DNA from: Cryptobacterium sp. CAG:338
GTDB lineage: Bacteria > Actinomycetota > Coriobacteriia > Coriobacteriales > Eggerthellaceae
NCBI GenBank assembly: GCA_000435475.1
Contig: FR896080.1
Location: forward strand, 21,480 to 26,565
Direction: 5' to 3'
DNA length: 5,086 bases
In this document: positions 1-4,960 of the stretch, piece by piece
Position numbering within the stretch: position 1 is the first letter of the stretch
How the letters are laid out: each line of letters starts with the position of its first letter
Notes under the pieces: generated by a model
The model's database searches: none
Told to the model about the DNA's origin: nothing
What the model saw: only the letters and a program-made list of their open reading frames with translations
Translations under genes and position numbers: made by a program

Positions 1-2
1 TC

Positions 3-47
3 ATTCGCTATGCGAGAGGTGCTGATTTTCGCTCGGTATTTCTTTAA
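3..47 (+). CDS. Possible C-terminal tail of an upstream gene
   Basis: One frame entering the window from the left reads IRYARGADFRSVFL and ends in TAA at 45-47. It is followed about 45 bp later by an intrinsic terminator at 91-113, the usual layout for the end of a transcription unit. Only 14 codons are visible, so neither the family nor the coding status can be established. Another + frame is also open here and simply runs into lysC. Confidence 0.25.
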   Translation: MRYARGADFRSVFL

Positions 48-90
48 TCTCTTTCCGCTTCTTCTGCTTGTAATACCGCATATGATCTCG

Positions 91-113
91 CTCCTTTGCA
101 AAGGAGGTTTTTT
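91..113 (+). terminator. Intrinsic terminator upstream of lysC
   Basis: CTCCTTTGCAAAGGAG (91-106) is a perfect palindrome that folds into a 6-bp stem with a TGCA loop. It is followed by G and six T residues (108-113). This fits a short rho-independent terminator for the gene to the left. Its AAAGGAGG arm also looks like a ribosome binding site, with an in-frame TTG at 112. The conserved aspartokinase N-terminus begins only at 154, so the terminator reading is preferred. Confidence 0.55.
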
Positions 114-124
114 GGTACTATATA
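96..124 (+). promoter_or_regulatory. Candidate sigma-70-type promoter of lysC
   Basis: TTGCAA (96-101, 4 of 6 matches to the -35 consensus) is separated by 17 bp from TATATA (119-124, 4 of 6 to the -10). A start near 131 would leave a leader of only about 23 nt before the lysC ATG, with no room for a riboswitch. The -35 overlaps the terminator palindrome at 91-106, so termination of the upstream gene and initiation of lysC share bases. Confidence 0.45.
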
Positions 125-153
125 CCCATTGTTCTCTTGCGAGAAAGAAGATC

Positions 154-1431
154 ATGGCGTTAATAGTTTCAAAATTTGGCGGAACCTCTGTTGCTTCCCC
201 TGAAAGAATTAAAAATGTAGCAAAACGTCTTATTGCCATGAAGCAGCAAGGCAATGACGTGGTGGCGGTTGTTTCTGCAATGGGTAAAACAACTGACGAA
301 TTGGTTGGTTTGGCGGCGGCGCTAAACGATCATCCTTCCAAACGAGAAATGGATATGTTGCTCTCTACGGGAGAGCAGGTAAGTATGTCGTTGCTTGCAA
401 TGGCTATTCAGGCGTTGGGATATAACTCGGTAAGCTTTACGGGTTGGCAGGCTGGAATTACCACTGATAACGATTTTTCTAGTGCAAAAATCGAAGGTAT
501 TGATGCTGATAAAATCCGAAAAGCCCTTTCTACGGGTGCCATTGTGGTGGTTGCTGGTTTTCAGGGGGTTTCTGAAAATGGCGATATTACTACGCTTGGT
601 CGTGGCGGATCTGATACGACGGCAGTTGCGCTTGCTTACGGTATTAATGCGGATGTGTGTGAGATTTATTCCGATGTTGAAGGTATCTACACCGCCGATC
701 CGCGTGTTGCTCCGCGTGCCCGTAAGTTGAGCTGTATTTCTTACGATGACATGCTTGAGTTATCGAGTGGTGGCGCAGGCGTTTTGCAGGCTCGCGCAGT
801 AGAGTTTGCGCGTAAATATAAGGTGGTAATTCATTCCCGTTCTGCTTTCTCGGATGAAGAAGGCACACTTATCAAGGAGGTCGTTCCTTCTATGGAGCAG
901 GCAGTTATTTCTGGTATTGCACACGATACGTCCGAAATGAAAATCACCCTTCGTGGTCTTCCCGATGAACTAGGTATCGCGGCGCGAGTATTTTCTATTC
1001 TTGCTTCAAGTGATGTTTCGGTCGATATGATCATTCAAAACGTTACCAATGACGGAAAGGCAAATATTTCCTTTACATTCCCTGGTTCTCAGAAAGAACA
1101 AGCATTGTCAGCAGTGGAACGCATTACCCAGCAATTTGGGGCGACTTCTTTGATGGACGACAATATTGCTAAGGTTTCGTTGGTAGGCACAGGCATGAAG
1201 TCTAGTCCTGGTGTTGCTGCTAAGGCTTTTGCGGCGTTGGCGGAAAACAACGTTAACATCATGATGATCTCTACCAGTCCTATCCGCATTTCGGTAGTGG
1301 TAGAGGGCAGCCAAGTTCAAACAGCAGTTCGTTGCTTGCACACCGCATTCGGATTGGACTCTGACAGCATCTTTGAAGAAACTCAGCTTTCTCCTGAAGA
1401 GATTGCAGCAAAGATGGCAAAGGGTCGCTAA
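154..1431 (+). CDS. lysC: Aspartokinase (aspartate kinase), alpha subunit
   Basis: Aspartate kinase phosphorylates L-aspartate with ATP to give 4-aspartyl phosphate. This is the committed cytosolic step toward lysine, diaminopimelate, threonine and methionine. The 425-residue product has the usual length for the family. The amino-acid kinase domain covers about residues 3-230, with the signature KFGGTS at 7-12, FTGWQAGITT at 95-104, the nucleotide-binding stretch TTLGRGGSDTTA at 146-157 and YSDVEGIYTADPR at 172-184. Two ACT regulatory domains follow, about 263-325 and 340-400, as in lysine- and/or threonine-inhibited enzymes. I chose ATG 154 because MALIVSKFGGTS is the typical N-terminus. The frame is open further upstream, but that stretch contains a terminator and promoter. 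The ribosome binding site is weak (AAAGAAG, 144-150). The gene ends 9 bp from the convergent trpA remnant, and asd, encoding the next enzyme, lies 2.2 kb downstream. No frame damage is seen. Confidence 0.96.
   Translation: MALIVSKFGGTSVASPERIKNVAKRLIAMKQQGNDVVAVVSAMGKTTDELVGLAAALNDHPSKREMDMLLSTGEQVSMSLLAMAIQALGYNSVSFTGWQAGITTDNDFSSAKIEGIDADKIRKALSTGAIVVVAGFQGVSENGDITTLGRGGSDTTAVALAYGINADVCEIYSDVEGIYTADPRVAPRARKLSCISYDDMLELSSGGAGVLQARAVEFARKYKVVIHSRSAFSDEEGTLIKEVVPSMEQAVISGIAHDTSEMKITLRGLPDELGIAARVFSILASSDVSVDMIIQNVTNDGKANISFTFPGSQKEQALSAVERITQQFGATSLMDDNIAKVSLVGTGMKSSPGVAAKAFAALAENNVNIMMISTSPIRISVVVEGSQVQTAVRCLHTAFGLDSDSIFEETQLSPEEIAAKMAKGR
892..1431 (+). CDS. lysC: Aspartokinase beta subunit from an internal in-frame start
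   Basis: ATG 892 is codon 247 of lysC and in the same frame. It is preceded by AAGGAGG (874-880), a perfect anti-16S match and much stronger than the site at the main start, with an 11-nt gap. Translation from here gives a 179-residue protein, MEQAVISGIA onward, made of the two ACT domains alone. In Bacillus subtilis aspartokinase II and Corynebacterium glutamicum LysC, an internal start at the same domain boundary yields the beta subunit of an alpha2beta2 enzyme whose ACT domains bind the feedback inhibitor. The position and Shine-Dalgarno are seen in the sequence. Expression as a separate subunit is inferred. The gap is slightly longer than ideal. Confidence 0.65.
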   Translation: MEQAVISGIAHDTSEMKITLRGLPDELGIAARVFSILASSDVSVDMIIQNVTNDGKANISFTFPGSQKEQALSAVERITQQFGATSLMDDNIAKVSLVGTGMKSSPGVAAKAFAALAENNVNIMMISTSPIRISVVVEGSQVQTAVRCLHTAFGLDSDSIFEETQLSPEEIAAKMAKGR

Positions 1432-1440
1432 TTTAACGAG

Positions 1441-2022
1441 CTACTGTGCCTGGTTGACTGCCTCTTTCATGGAACGCACGTATTCTTCAACATAAGGTAC
1501 GCAGTCTTTTCCGTATTGGGCGCAAAGTTTCACAATAGCGCTTCCTGCAATAGCGCCATCGCTTTGAGCGGCCATATTGCGCGCTTGCTCGGGAGTGGAT
1601 ATTCCGAATCCCACAGCGCAGGGAATATCTTGTTGCTGCTTTACGAGTGCTACCATGCTTGCAATGTCGGTTGTAATGTTGGAGCGCACACCTGTAACTC
1701 CTAAGGAAGATACGCAGTAAACAAACCCACGAGCTTTCTGCGCAATGGTAGCGATGCGCTCATGGGAAGTAGGGGCAATCATAGAAATTCGATCGATTCC
1801 CACGGCGGCGAAAGGTACATCAAATTCATCGGCTTCTTCAAAGGGGACATCGGGCAAAATAATGCCATCGATGCCAACCTCGGCTGCTTTTTGTGCAAAC
1901 GCTTCTATCCCGTAAGAAAAAATCACGTTGGCGTAGGTCATGAATGTAAGGGGAATCGCAGATCGTGTTCGTACTTTTTGTACAAGATCAAACACTTTGT
2001 CGGTAGTAGTTCCTGCAGAAAG
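1441..2022 (-). pseudogene. trpA: Tryptophan synthase alpha chain, 5'-truncated remnant
   Basis: The - strand frame from the deletion junction to TAG (1443-1441) encodes about 193 residues of TrpA without internal stops. It begins LSAGTTTDKVFDLVQKVR, aligning with the region after LRAFAAG in E. coli TrpA. Recognisable parts are MTYANVIFSYG, the LPDVPFEEA strand, SSLGVTGVRS (the active-site loop region), GFGISTPEQA and the phosphate-binding SGSAIVK-like AGSAIVKLC. Intact TrpA has about 260-270 residues. The first 70 or so are missing, including the LELGIPFSDP segment that carries catalytic Glu49 and Asp60 (E. coli numbering), so the product cannot be an active indole-glycerol-phosphate aldolase. 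The ATG at 2025-2023 was created by the junction and has no ribosome binding site. The unbroken frame suggests that the loss is recent. The 3' end faces the end of lysC. Confidence 0.9.
2017..2022 (-). other. trpE/trpA deletion junction
   Basis: On the - strand trpE homology ends in codons for NPSPYAF and trpA homology starts at LSAG. The bases CTTTCT (2022-2017) can belong to either side: trpE TAT-GCT-TTC-T and trpA (xx)-CTT-TCT-GCA. This is the mark expected of a deletion between short direct repeats. The two frames differ, so no fusion protein forms. The deletion removes the 3' part of trpE, whatever lay between (normally trpG, D, C, F and B) and the 5' part of trpA. The repeat on the ancestral sides is inferred. 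Confidence 0.75.
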
Positions 2023-2900
2023 CATAGGGAGAGGGGTTTTCGCTACGAAGGACTCGATACGTATCGAAAAGACTTCCTGTTGCGGGCGCTGTTAATGGGT
2101 TGGAGAGTACCACCTGAAAAATATCGCCTTCATAGATATAACGTTTTGCTCTATCTACCATTTCGGTATATTCCGTTTCGGAAAACCGTGGAGTAAGCTC
2201 ATTTTTAAGGCGTAAAGGCTCAAAGCTCTTTCGTTTTCCTGTTCTAAGAAGCTTTTCTAAGGTATCAAGCTCCTGTTGTGCCTTTTCGTAAGAGCGTTCC
2301 AGCTGTGAAGTTTCAAGATCGTCGGTTCGCACGCCGGTTATATAGGAAATTTTTTGTCGGTAGGAGTCGAAAACCAATATGCTTTCAAAAAGCATGAGGT
2401 CAACATCAAGAAACTCTTTTTCGAATAATTCGTTTTCAGTGGCTTGAAAATCATCGGTTGAATGGTGGCGACGCAGAGAAGGTTCGCTGTAGGAGAGGTA
2501 ATCAAAAGAAAAATAACCTACAAGGCCTCCTGCAAAGGGTGGAAACCCTTCAAGACGGGGTTTTGTTTTCGGCGATTATGCGGCGAATAACGGTACTGGG
2601 ATGTTCGACTTTAAAGATTTCGCACGTTTCGCGATCTGTCTCTATGTTTTTACGAATTCGAGCAACACCGCCCGAGCAGCAGAATTCCAGCGAGGGTTTT
2701 AGACCAAGAAAGGTGTAGCGACCCCATCTTTCTTCAGCTTCTGCGCTTTCAAGTAAAAAACAGTGAGTGCTCGCAGCGCGTAACACGCGTAGAGCTTCAA
2801 TGGGCGTTATGAAATCCGCCAACAAATCACGCTTGATAGGAATACGGCGATAATCACCAGATTGAGCAAGTGCCCGAAGGTGTTCGAGGGTGTTTTGCAT
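2018..2900 (-). pseudogene. trpE: Anthranilate synthase component I, frameshifted and 3'-deleted remnant
   Basis: TrpE makes anthranilate from chorismate. The natural start is ATG 2900-2898, after AAAGGA on the - strand and just downstream of the T-box terminator. The first frame gives 116 residues with the LLES tryptophan-binding motif (FLLESAEAEERWGRYTFLG), then stops at TGA 2552-2550. Homology continues at once in another frame from about 2563: PRLEGFPPFAGGLVGYFSFD, then AKRYIYEGDIFQVVLSNP and YRVLRSENPSPYAF. There trpE breaks off at about residue 290 of the usual 480-520. The entire C-terminal chorismate-binding core is missing, so both lesions are inactivating. Past the junction the frame reads nonsense and stops at TGA 1990-1988. 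This was evidently the first gene of a trp operon. The frameshift could in principle be a sequencing error, but the deletion alone is enough to kill the gene. Confidence 0.93.
2551..2564 (-). other. trpE frameshift site
   Basis: On the - strand the codons run GAA AAC AAA ACC CCG TCT TGA, whereas TrpE homologs read (N)KTPRLEG(L/F)PPF here. The sequence continues as CGT CTT GAA GGG (RLEG) in the next frame. Loss of a CG pair from a CCCCGCGTC-like ancestor restores KTPRLEG exactly. Gain of one base in the A4/C4 run also works, giving KPRLEG. Either way the reading frame is broken 116 codons into trpE. Confidence 0.8.
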
Positions 2901-2944
2901 TAATGTAGGTCCTTTCCGAGGTTGTTGTGTATGAAAGACCCCAG

Positions 2945-2990
2945 AAAAGGAAAACCCGTCCCTGACGTCTTTAACGTTCAAGGACGGGTT
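2945..2990 (-). terminator. T-box attenuator terminator
   Basis: On the - strand AACCCGTCC (2990-2982) pairs with GGACGGGTT (2961-2953) in a 9-bp stem, followed by TTTTCCTTTT. ACGT/ACGT pairing inside the loop may extend it. The 5' arm is shared with the antiterminator, so only one of the two structures can form. This terminator stops transcription when tRNA-Trp is charged. It ends about 45 bp before the trpE start. Confidence 0.9.
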
Positions 2991-3020
2991 ATATTCATAT
3001 CACCCGCGGTGCCACCTTGA
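2978..3020 (-). promoter_or_regulatory. T-box antiterminator
   Basis: On the - strand TCAAGG (3020-3015) pairs with CCTTGA (2983-2978), and GCGGGT (3007-3002) pairs with ACCCGT (2989-2984). These leave the canonical 7-nt bulge TGGCACC (3014-3008), whose first four bases bind the tRNA 3' end NCCA. The last bases of the element are the 5' arm of the terminator, so the two folds exclude each other. Every position expected of a working element is present. Confidence 0.9.
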
Positions 3021-3049
3021 TTCACTTTGCGGTAAAACAACAAGTCTAG

Positions 3050-3119
3050 AAAATAAAAACTCCAAGAATTAGTTGCTGTTCAGACGGTAAAACCGACAAG
3101 CAATTCGAATTCAGGGAGT
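3050..3119 (-). promoter_or_regulatory. Stem III-like hairpin with a U-tract in the T-box leader
   Basis: On the - strand an imperfect long hairpin stacks ACTCC/GGAGT (3119-3115 with 3063-3059), GAATT/AATTC, TTGCT/AGCAA and CGGT/ACCG around a TTT loop, separated by small internal loops. It is followed directly by TTTTTATTTT (3059-3050). Position just before the T-box sequence fits Stem III. The T-tract also makes it resemble a second, weaker terminator in front of the main one. Confidence 0.45.
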
Positions 3120-3131
3120 GTAATGATTTCT

Positions 3132-3266
3132 AGCGCTTTAAGCTTATTTCGCTTGTGCTCTTAGCGAGATGCCATCACATCTCCGACAACTAACGTATGC
3201 CTTCACGTCGCATCCTACTTTGATGGCTTGTTTTGCTTGGCGCTTAATCTTGCTTAGCGCTTAAAG
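3132..3266 (-). promoter_or_regulatory. Large folded arm inside the T-box leader
   Basis: This stretch sits where Stem II belongs but is far larger than usual. On the - strand CTTTAAGC (3266-3259) can pair with GCTTAAAG (3143-3136). Alternatively AGCGCT-AAGC (3261-3252) can pair with GCTT-AA-AGCGCT (3143-3132). Inside, GCCATCA (3227-3221) pairs with TGATGGC (3177-3171). That helix competes with a GAGATG/CATCTC hairpin (3183-3178 with 3171-3166). The left arm also holds a direct repeat, TTAAGCGCTAAGCAA and TTAAGCGCCAAGCAA (3264-3250 and 3247-3233, 14 of 15 identical). No open reading frame or known riboswitch motif was recognised in it. Confidence 0.5.
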
Positions 3267-3431
3267 TAGCAGATTGAGTTAATCAAGCTTACCAAGATTA
3301 AAAGTCCAAAAGTTCGGTGCGCCCTCAGCGGTCCATTTAGTGGTTTGCAGTTCGATCCGAATCCCAGCATCCCGGACTCTCTGGGCGCGCACGGCCACTT
3401 TTACTTCCGCTTCAACGGTTTAGTTATTCGA

Positions 3432-3475
3432 TTGACAACGGCTTTTATTTTTTAGGTTGTTTCCAAGGTTGTCAA
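3432..3475. repeat. Inverted repeat TTGACAAC/GTTGTCAA around the trp promoter
   Basis: TTGACAAC (3432-3439) and GTTGTCAA (3468-3475) are perfect 8-bp inverted copies, 28 bp apart. The right copy contains the -35 of the trp leader promoter. The left copy covers its expected start site and also reads as a -35 toward asd, though with no good -10 behind it. The pair may be a regulator dyad or a chance pair of -35-like boxes. Confidence 0.35.
3447..3475 (-). promoter_or_regulatory. Candidate promoter of the T-box/trp transcript
   Basis: On the - strand a perfect -35 TTGACA (3475-3470) is followed after 17 bp by AAAAAT (3452-3447), a weak -10 (4 of 6) inside an A-rich run. The predicted start near 3440 lies just before Stem I of the T-box leader, where such a promoter is needed. 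Confidence 0.5.
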
Positions 3476-3572
3476 GATGGGTTTTGTTACGGTTAGGTTA
3501 AGGTTTGTGTTCTTGAGCAGGTTTTCTAGCGGTAGAACATGAGCGCGTTGCCGTTTACCTCAAAGAAGTACG

Positions 3573-3616
3573 TTTGGAGCAATTTGCCACTATTCTATAT
3601 CTTTGAGTAGTATGAT
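3573..3616 (+). promoter_or_regulatory. Candidate promoter region of asd
   Basis: Two partial promoters are visible before asd. TTTGGA (3573-3578) with TATATC (3596-3601) at 17 bp spacing is one. A strong lone -10, TATGAT (3611-3616), is the other, whose nearest -35-like box TTGCCA (3584-3589) is 21 bp away and too far. Neither is convincing alone. The rest of the intergenic stretch 3481-3649 shows no gene, T-box or known riboswitch. Confidence 0.3.
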
Positions 3617-3649
3617 GTGCCCATTAACCCCAAAATAAAGGAGTGCTTT

Positions 3650-4690
3650 ATGTCTTGGACCAAGGAAATACCTGCGAATCCTGTTGTTGCTGTAGCTGGT
3701 GCTACAGGCGCAGTCGGTCATGAATTTCTTGAGGTTCTTCACGACCTCGATTTTCCAGCTTGCGAAGTACGTGCACTTGCATCAAAGCGTTCTGCAGGCA
3801 AGAAGCTTCCTTTTAAGGGTTGTGGGCAGGTACCCGCAGGAGAACTGACGGTTCAAGAAATGACTCCTGAAGCATTTGAAGGAGTTGACATTGCTCTGTT
3901 TAGTGCCGGAGCAGGGGTATCAAAGCAGTTCCGTCAGGCGGTAGTCGATGCAGGCGCAGTGATGATTGATAACTCAAGCGCATTTCGCATGGACGATGAC
4001 GTACCTCTGATTGTTCCTGAGGTTAATCCACAGGATATTGCATGGCATAGCGGAGTGATTGCTAACCCTAATTGTTCAACCATTCAAATGGTTGCAGCGC
4101 TTAAGCCTCTCTATGATCTTTCGCGCATTACGCGTGTGGTGGTTTCCACCTACCAAGCAGCATCGGGTGCAGGAGCTAAGGCAATGGAAGAGCTCTATGC
4201 TCAAACTCGTCAATTCCTTGACGGAGAAGAATTAACCATTGATGCTTTTGCTCATCAAATTGCTTTCAATTGCATCCCCCATATCGATGTTTTCCTAGAT
4301 GATGCTTCTACCAAAGAAGAGTGGAAGATGGTTGTTGAAACAAAGAAAATTATGGGTGATGAAAACATTCAGGTGGCAGCAACGTGTGTTCGTGTTCCCG
4401 TTCTGCGCTGCCATGGTGAAGCTATCAATGTTGAATTCGAAGGTCCAGTTAGCGTTGAAGAAGCACGTGCCGCTTTGGAGGCTGCACCTGGTATTACGGT
4501 AATGGACGATACCGCAAACAACGTGTATCCCATGCCAGGTTTACTTGCAGGCACTGACGGCGCTTTTGTGGGCCGTATTCGTAAGGATGCTTCGGTTGAA
4601 AATGGCATTGCGTTTTGGAATGTAGCAGACCAAATCCGTAAGGGTGCTGCCTTGAATGCAACTCAAATTGCTCTGTTGTTGCTTCCTTAA
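3650..4690 (+). CDS. asd: Aspartate-semialdehyde dehydrogenase
   Basis: Asd reduces 4-aspartyl phosphate, the LysC product, to L-aspartate 4-semialdehyde with NADPH. This is the branch point for lysine/diaminopimelate, threonine and methionine. The 346-residue cytosolic enzyme is full length. The Rossmann domain has the dinucleotide motif GATGAVG at 17-23, followed by NSSAFR at 108-113 (substrate-binding Arg113) and NPNCST at 139-144 with the catalytic Cys142. STYQAASGAG at 166-175 supplies the active-site Gln169, and CVRVPVLRCHGEA at 246-258 supplies Arg248 and the acid/base His255. I chose ATG 3650 because AAGGAG (3638-3643) stands 6 nt before it and MSWTKEIPANPVVAVAGATG is a normal N-terminus. 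A GTG at 3617 in the same frame has no ribosome binding site. It is transcribed divergently from the trp leader. The gene shows no lesions. Confidence 0.97.
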   Translation: MSWTKEIPANPVVAVAGATGAVGHEFLEVLHDLDFPACEVRALASKRSAGKKLPFKGCGQVPAGELTVQEMTPEAFEGVDIALFSAGAGVSKQFRQAVVDAGAVMIDNSSAFRMDDDVPLIVPEVNPQDIAWHSGVIANPNCSTIQMVAALKPLYDLSRITRVVVSTYQAASGAGAKAMEELYAQTRQFLDGEELTIDAFAHQIAFNCIPHIDVFLDDASTKEEWKMVVETKKIMGDENIQVAATCVRVPVLRCHGEAINVEFEGPVSVEEARAALEAAPGITVMDDTANNVYPMPGLLAGTDGAFVGRIRKDASVENGIAFWNVADQIRKGAALNATQIALLLLP

Positions 4691-4692
4691 GA

Positions 4693-4806
4693 CTAATGCC
4701 CCCCAACCTTAGCTAAAATCCTTAACATTAACTAATGCTCCCAACCTTAGTTGATGTCCTCAACTCTAGCTAATATTTTCACCATCGCTAATACTCTTAA
4801 CCTTAG
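4693..4806. repeat. Degenerate 19-bp tandem repeat array after asd
   Basis: About six head-to-tail units of 18-20 bp begin three bases after the asd stop, at 4693-4712, 4713-4731, 4732-4750, 4751-4769, 4770-4787 and 4788-4806. The approximate consensus is CTAATNCTCNNAACCTTAG. Units 1, 3 and 6 are most alike, while 2, 4 and 5 have drifted. Most units start CTAA, and three end TTAG, so each is itself a weak inverted repeat and unit joints form TTAGCTAA-like palindromes. There is no open frame and no T-tract. The function is unknown. Confidence 0.75.
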
Positions 4807-4871
4807 CCTTAGGGGATTCAAGAACAACAATAGGGATGAAACGCTATTCGAAGTTTTGTCTACAAGTAAGA

Positions 4872-4960
4872 ATTGCGGAACCTGATTTGCTGCGCATTAT
4901 GCGAGGTAGGGAGTTGTATCAATCAAGGGTGCAACTCGTATGGTTCCGCAATATTTTTTT
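4872..4960 (+). terminator. Probable asd terminator with a large structured loop
   Basis: ATTGCGGAACC (4872-4882) and GGTTCCGCAAT (4942-4952) form a perfect 11-bp stem followed by A and seven T (4954-4960), typical of an intrinsic terminator for rightward transcription. The 59-nt loop holds two nested hairpins, CGCA-TTA-TGCG (4893-4903) and GAGTTGTA/TGCAACTC (4911-4918 with 4930-4937), so the RNA would be a three-way junction. It lies 180 bp after asd and overlaps the 3' end of the opposing gene. A small structured RNA is an alternative reading. Confidence 0.6.

Larger units (their letters stand above)
2945..3435 (-). ncRNA. Tryptophan-specific T-box leader of the trp operon
   Basis: T-box leaders bind uncharged tRNA and let transcription proceed when the cognate amino acid is short. 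All key parts are visible on the - strand. In Stem I, GCGG/CCGC and AGTGG/CCACT helices flank a specifier loop with AAGTAAA on the 5' side and AAATGGA on the 3' side. The specifier UGG (Trp) is at 3335-3333 and is followed by A. Above it are AGAGAG and the distal hairpin TCCG/CGGA with the loop motif GGATGCTGGGATT. The T-box AAGGTGGCACCGCGGG lies at 3018-3003. Its bulge UGGC pairs with a tRNA end GCCA, matching the discriminator G of bacterial tRNA-Trp. An antiterminator and terminator follow, then the trpE start. About 290 nt separate Stem I from the T-box sequence, longer than usual. The leader appears intact although the operon behind it is dead. Confidence 0.93.

Noticed and set aside
1..82. 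Small - strand ORF of 26 codons from ATG 82-80 with AAAGGAG upstream
   Set aside because: Its ribosome binding site is the other arm of the terminator palindrome, the product is a lysine-rich peptide with no recognisable family, and no promoter is evident.
10..153. Long N-terminal extension of lysC from ATG 10, or start at TTG 112
   Set aside because: The extension runs through a terminator palindrome and a promoter, and is unlike the family N-terminus. TTG 112 has AAAGGAGG ahead of it, but that sequence is the terminator arm and would add 14 unconserved residues.
482..730. Other open frames overlapping lysC, trp remnants and asd
   Set aside because: They are shadows of the real genes, with no ribosome binding sites or recognisable domains.
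1988..2025. TrpE-TrpA fusion protein across the junction
   Set aside because: The two frames differ. The trpE frame stops at 1988 after nonsense codons, and the ATG at 2025 has no ribosome binding site.
3166..3183. TGG at 3174-3172 (- strand) as the T-box specifier
   Set aside because: It sits in the loop of a GAGATG/CATCTC hairpin and is followed by C. The UGG at 3335-3333 lies in a proper specifier loop with AGTA opposite, AGAGAG and the distal hairpin above, and a purine after it.
3130..3270. SAM or lysine riboswitch on the + strand in front of asd
   Set aside because: The CTCTTAGCGAGAT stretch slightly resembles an S-box start, but the conserved core does not follow, and the region is about 380 bp from asd with an opposing promoter between.
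3345..3370. tRNA gene suggested by a TTCGATCC-like stretch on the + strand
   Set aside because: No acceptor, D or anticodon arm can be folded, and the stretch is explained as the distal part of T-box Stem I on the other strand.
4693..4806. CRISPR array after asd
   Set aside because: The repeats are contiguous 19-bp units with no unique spacers, and they are too degenerate.
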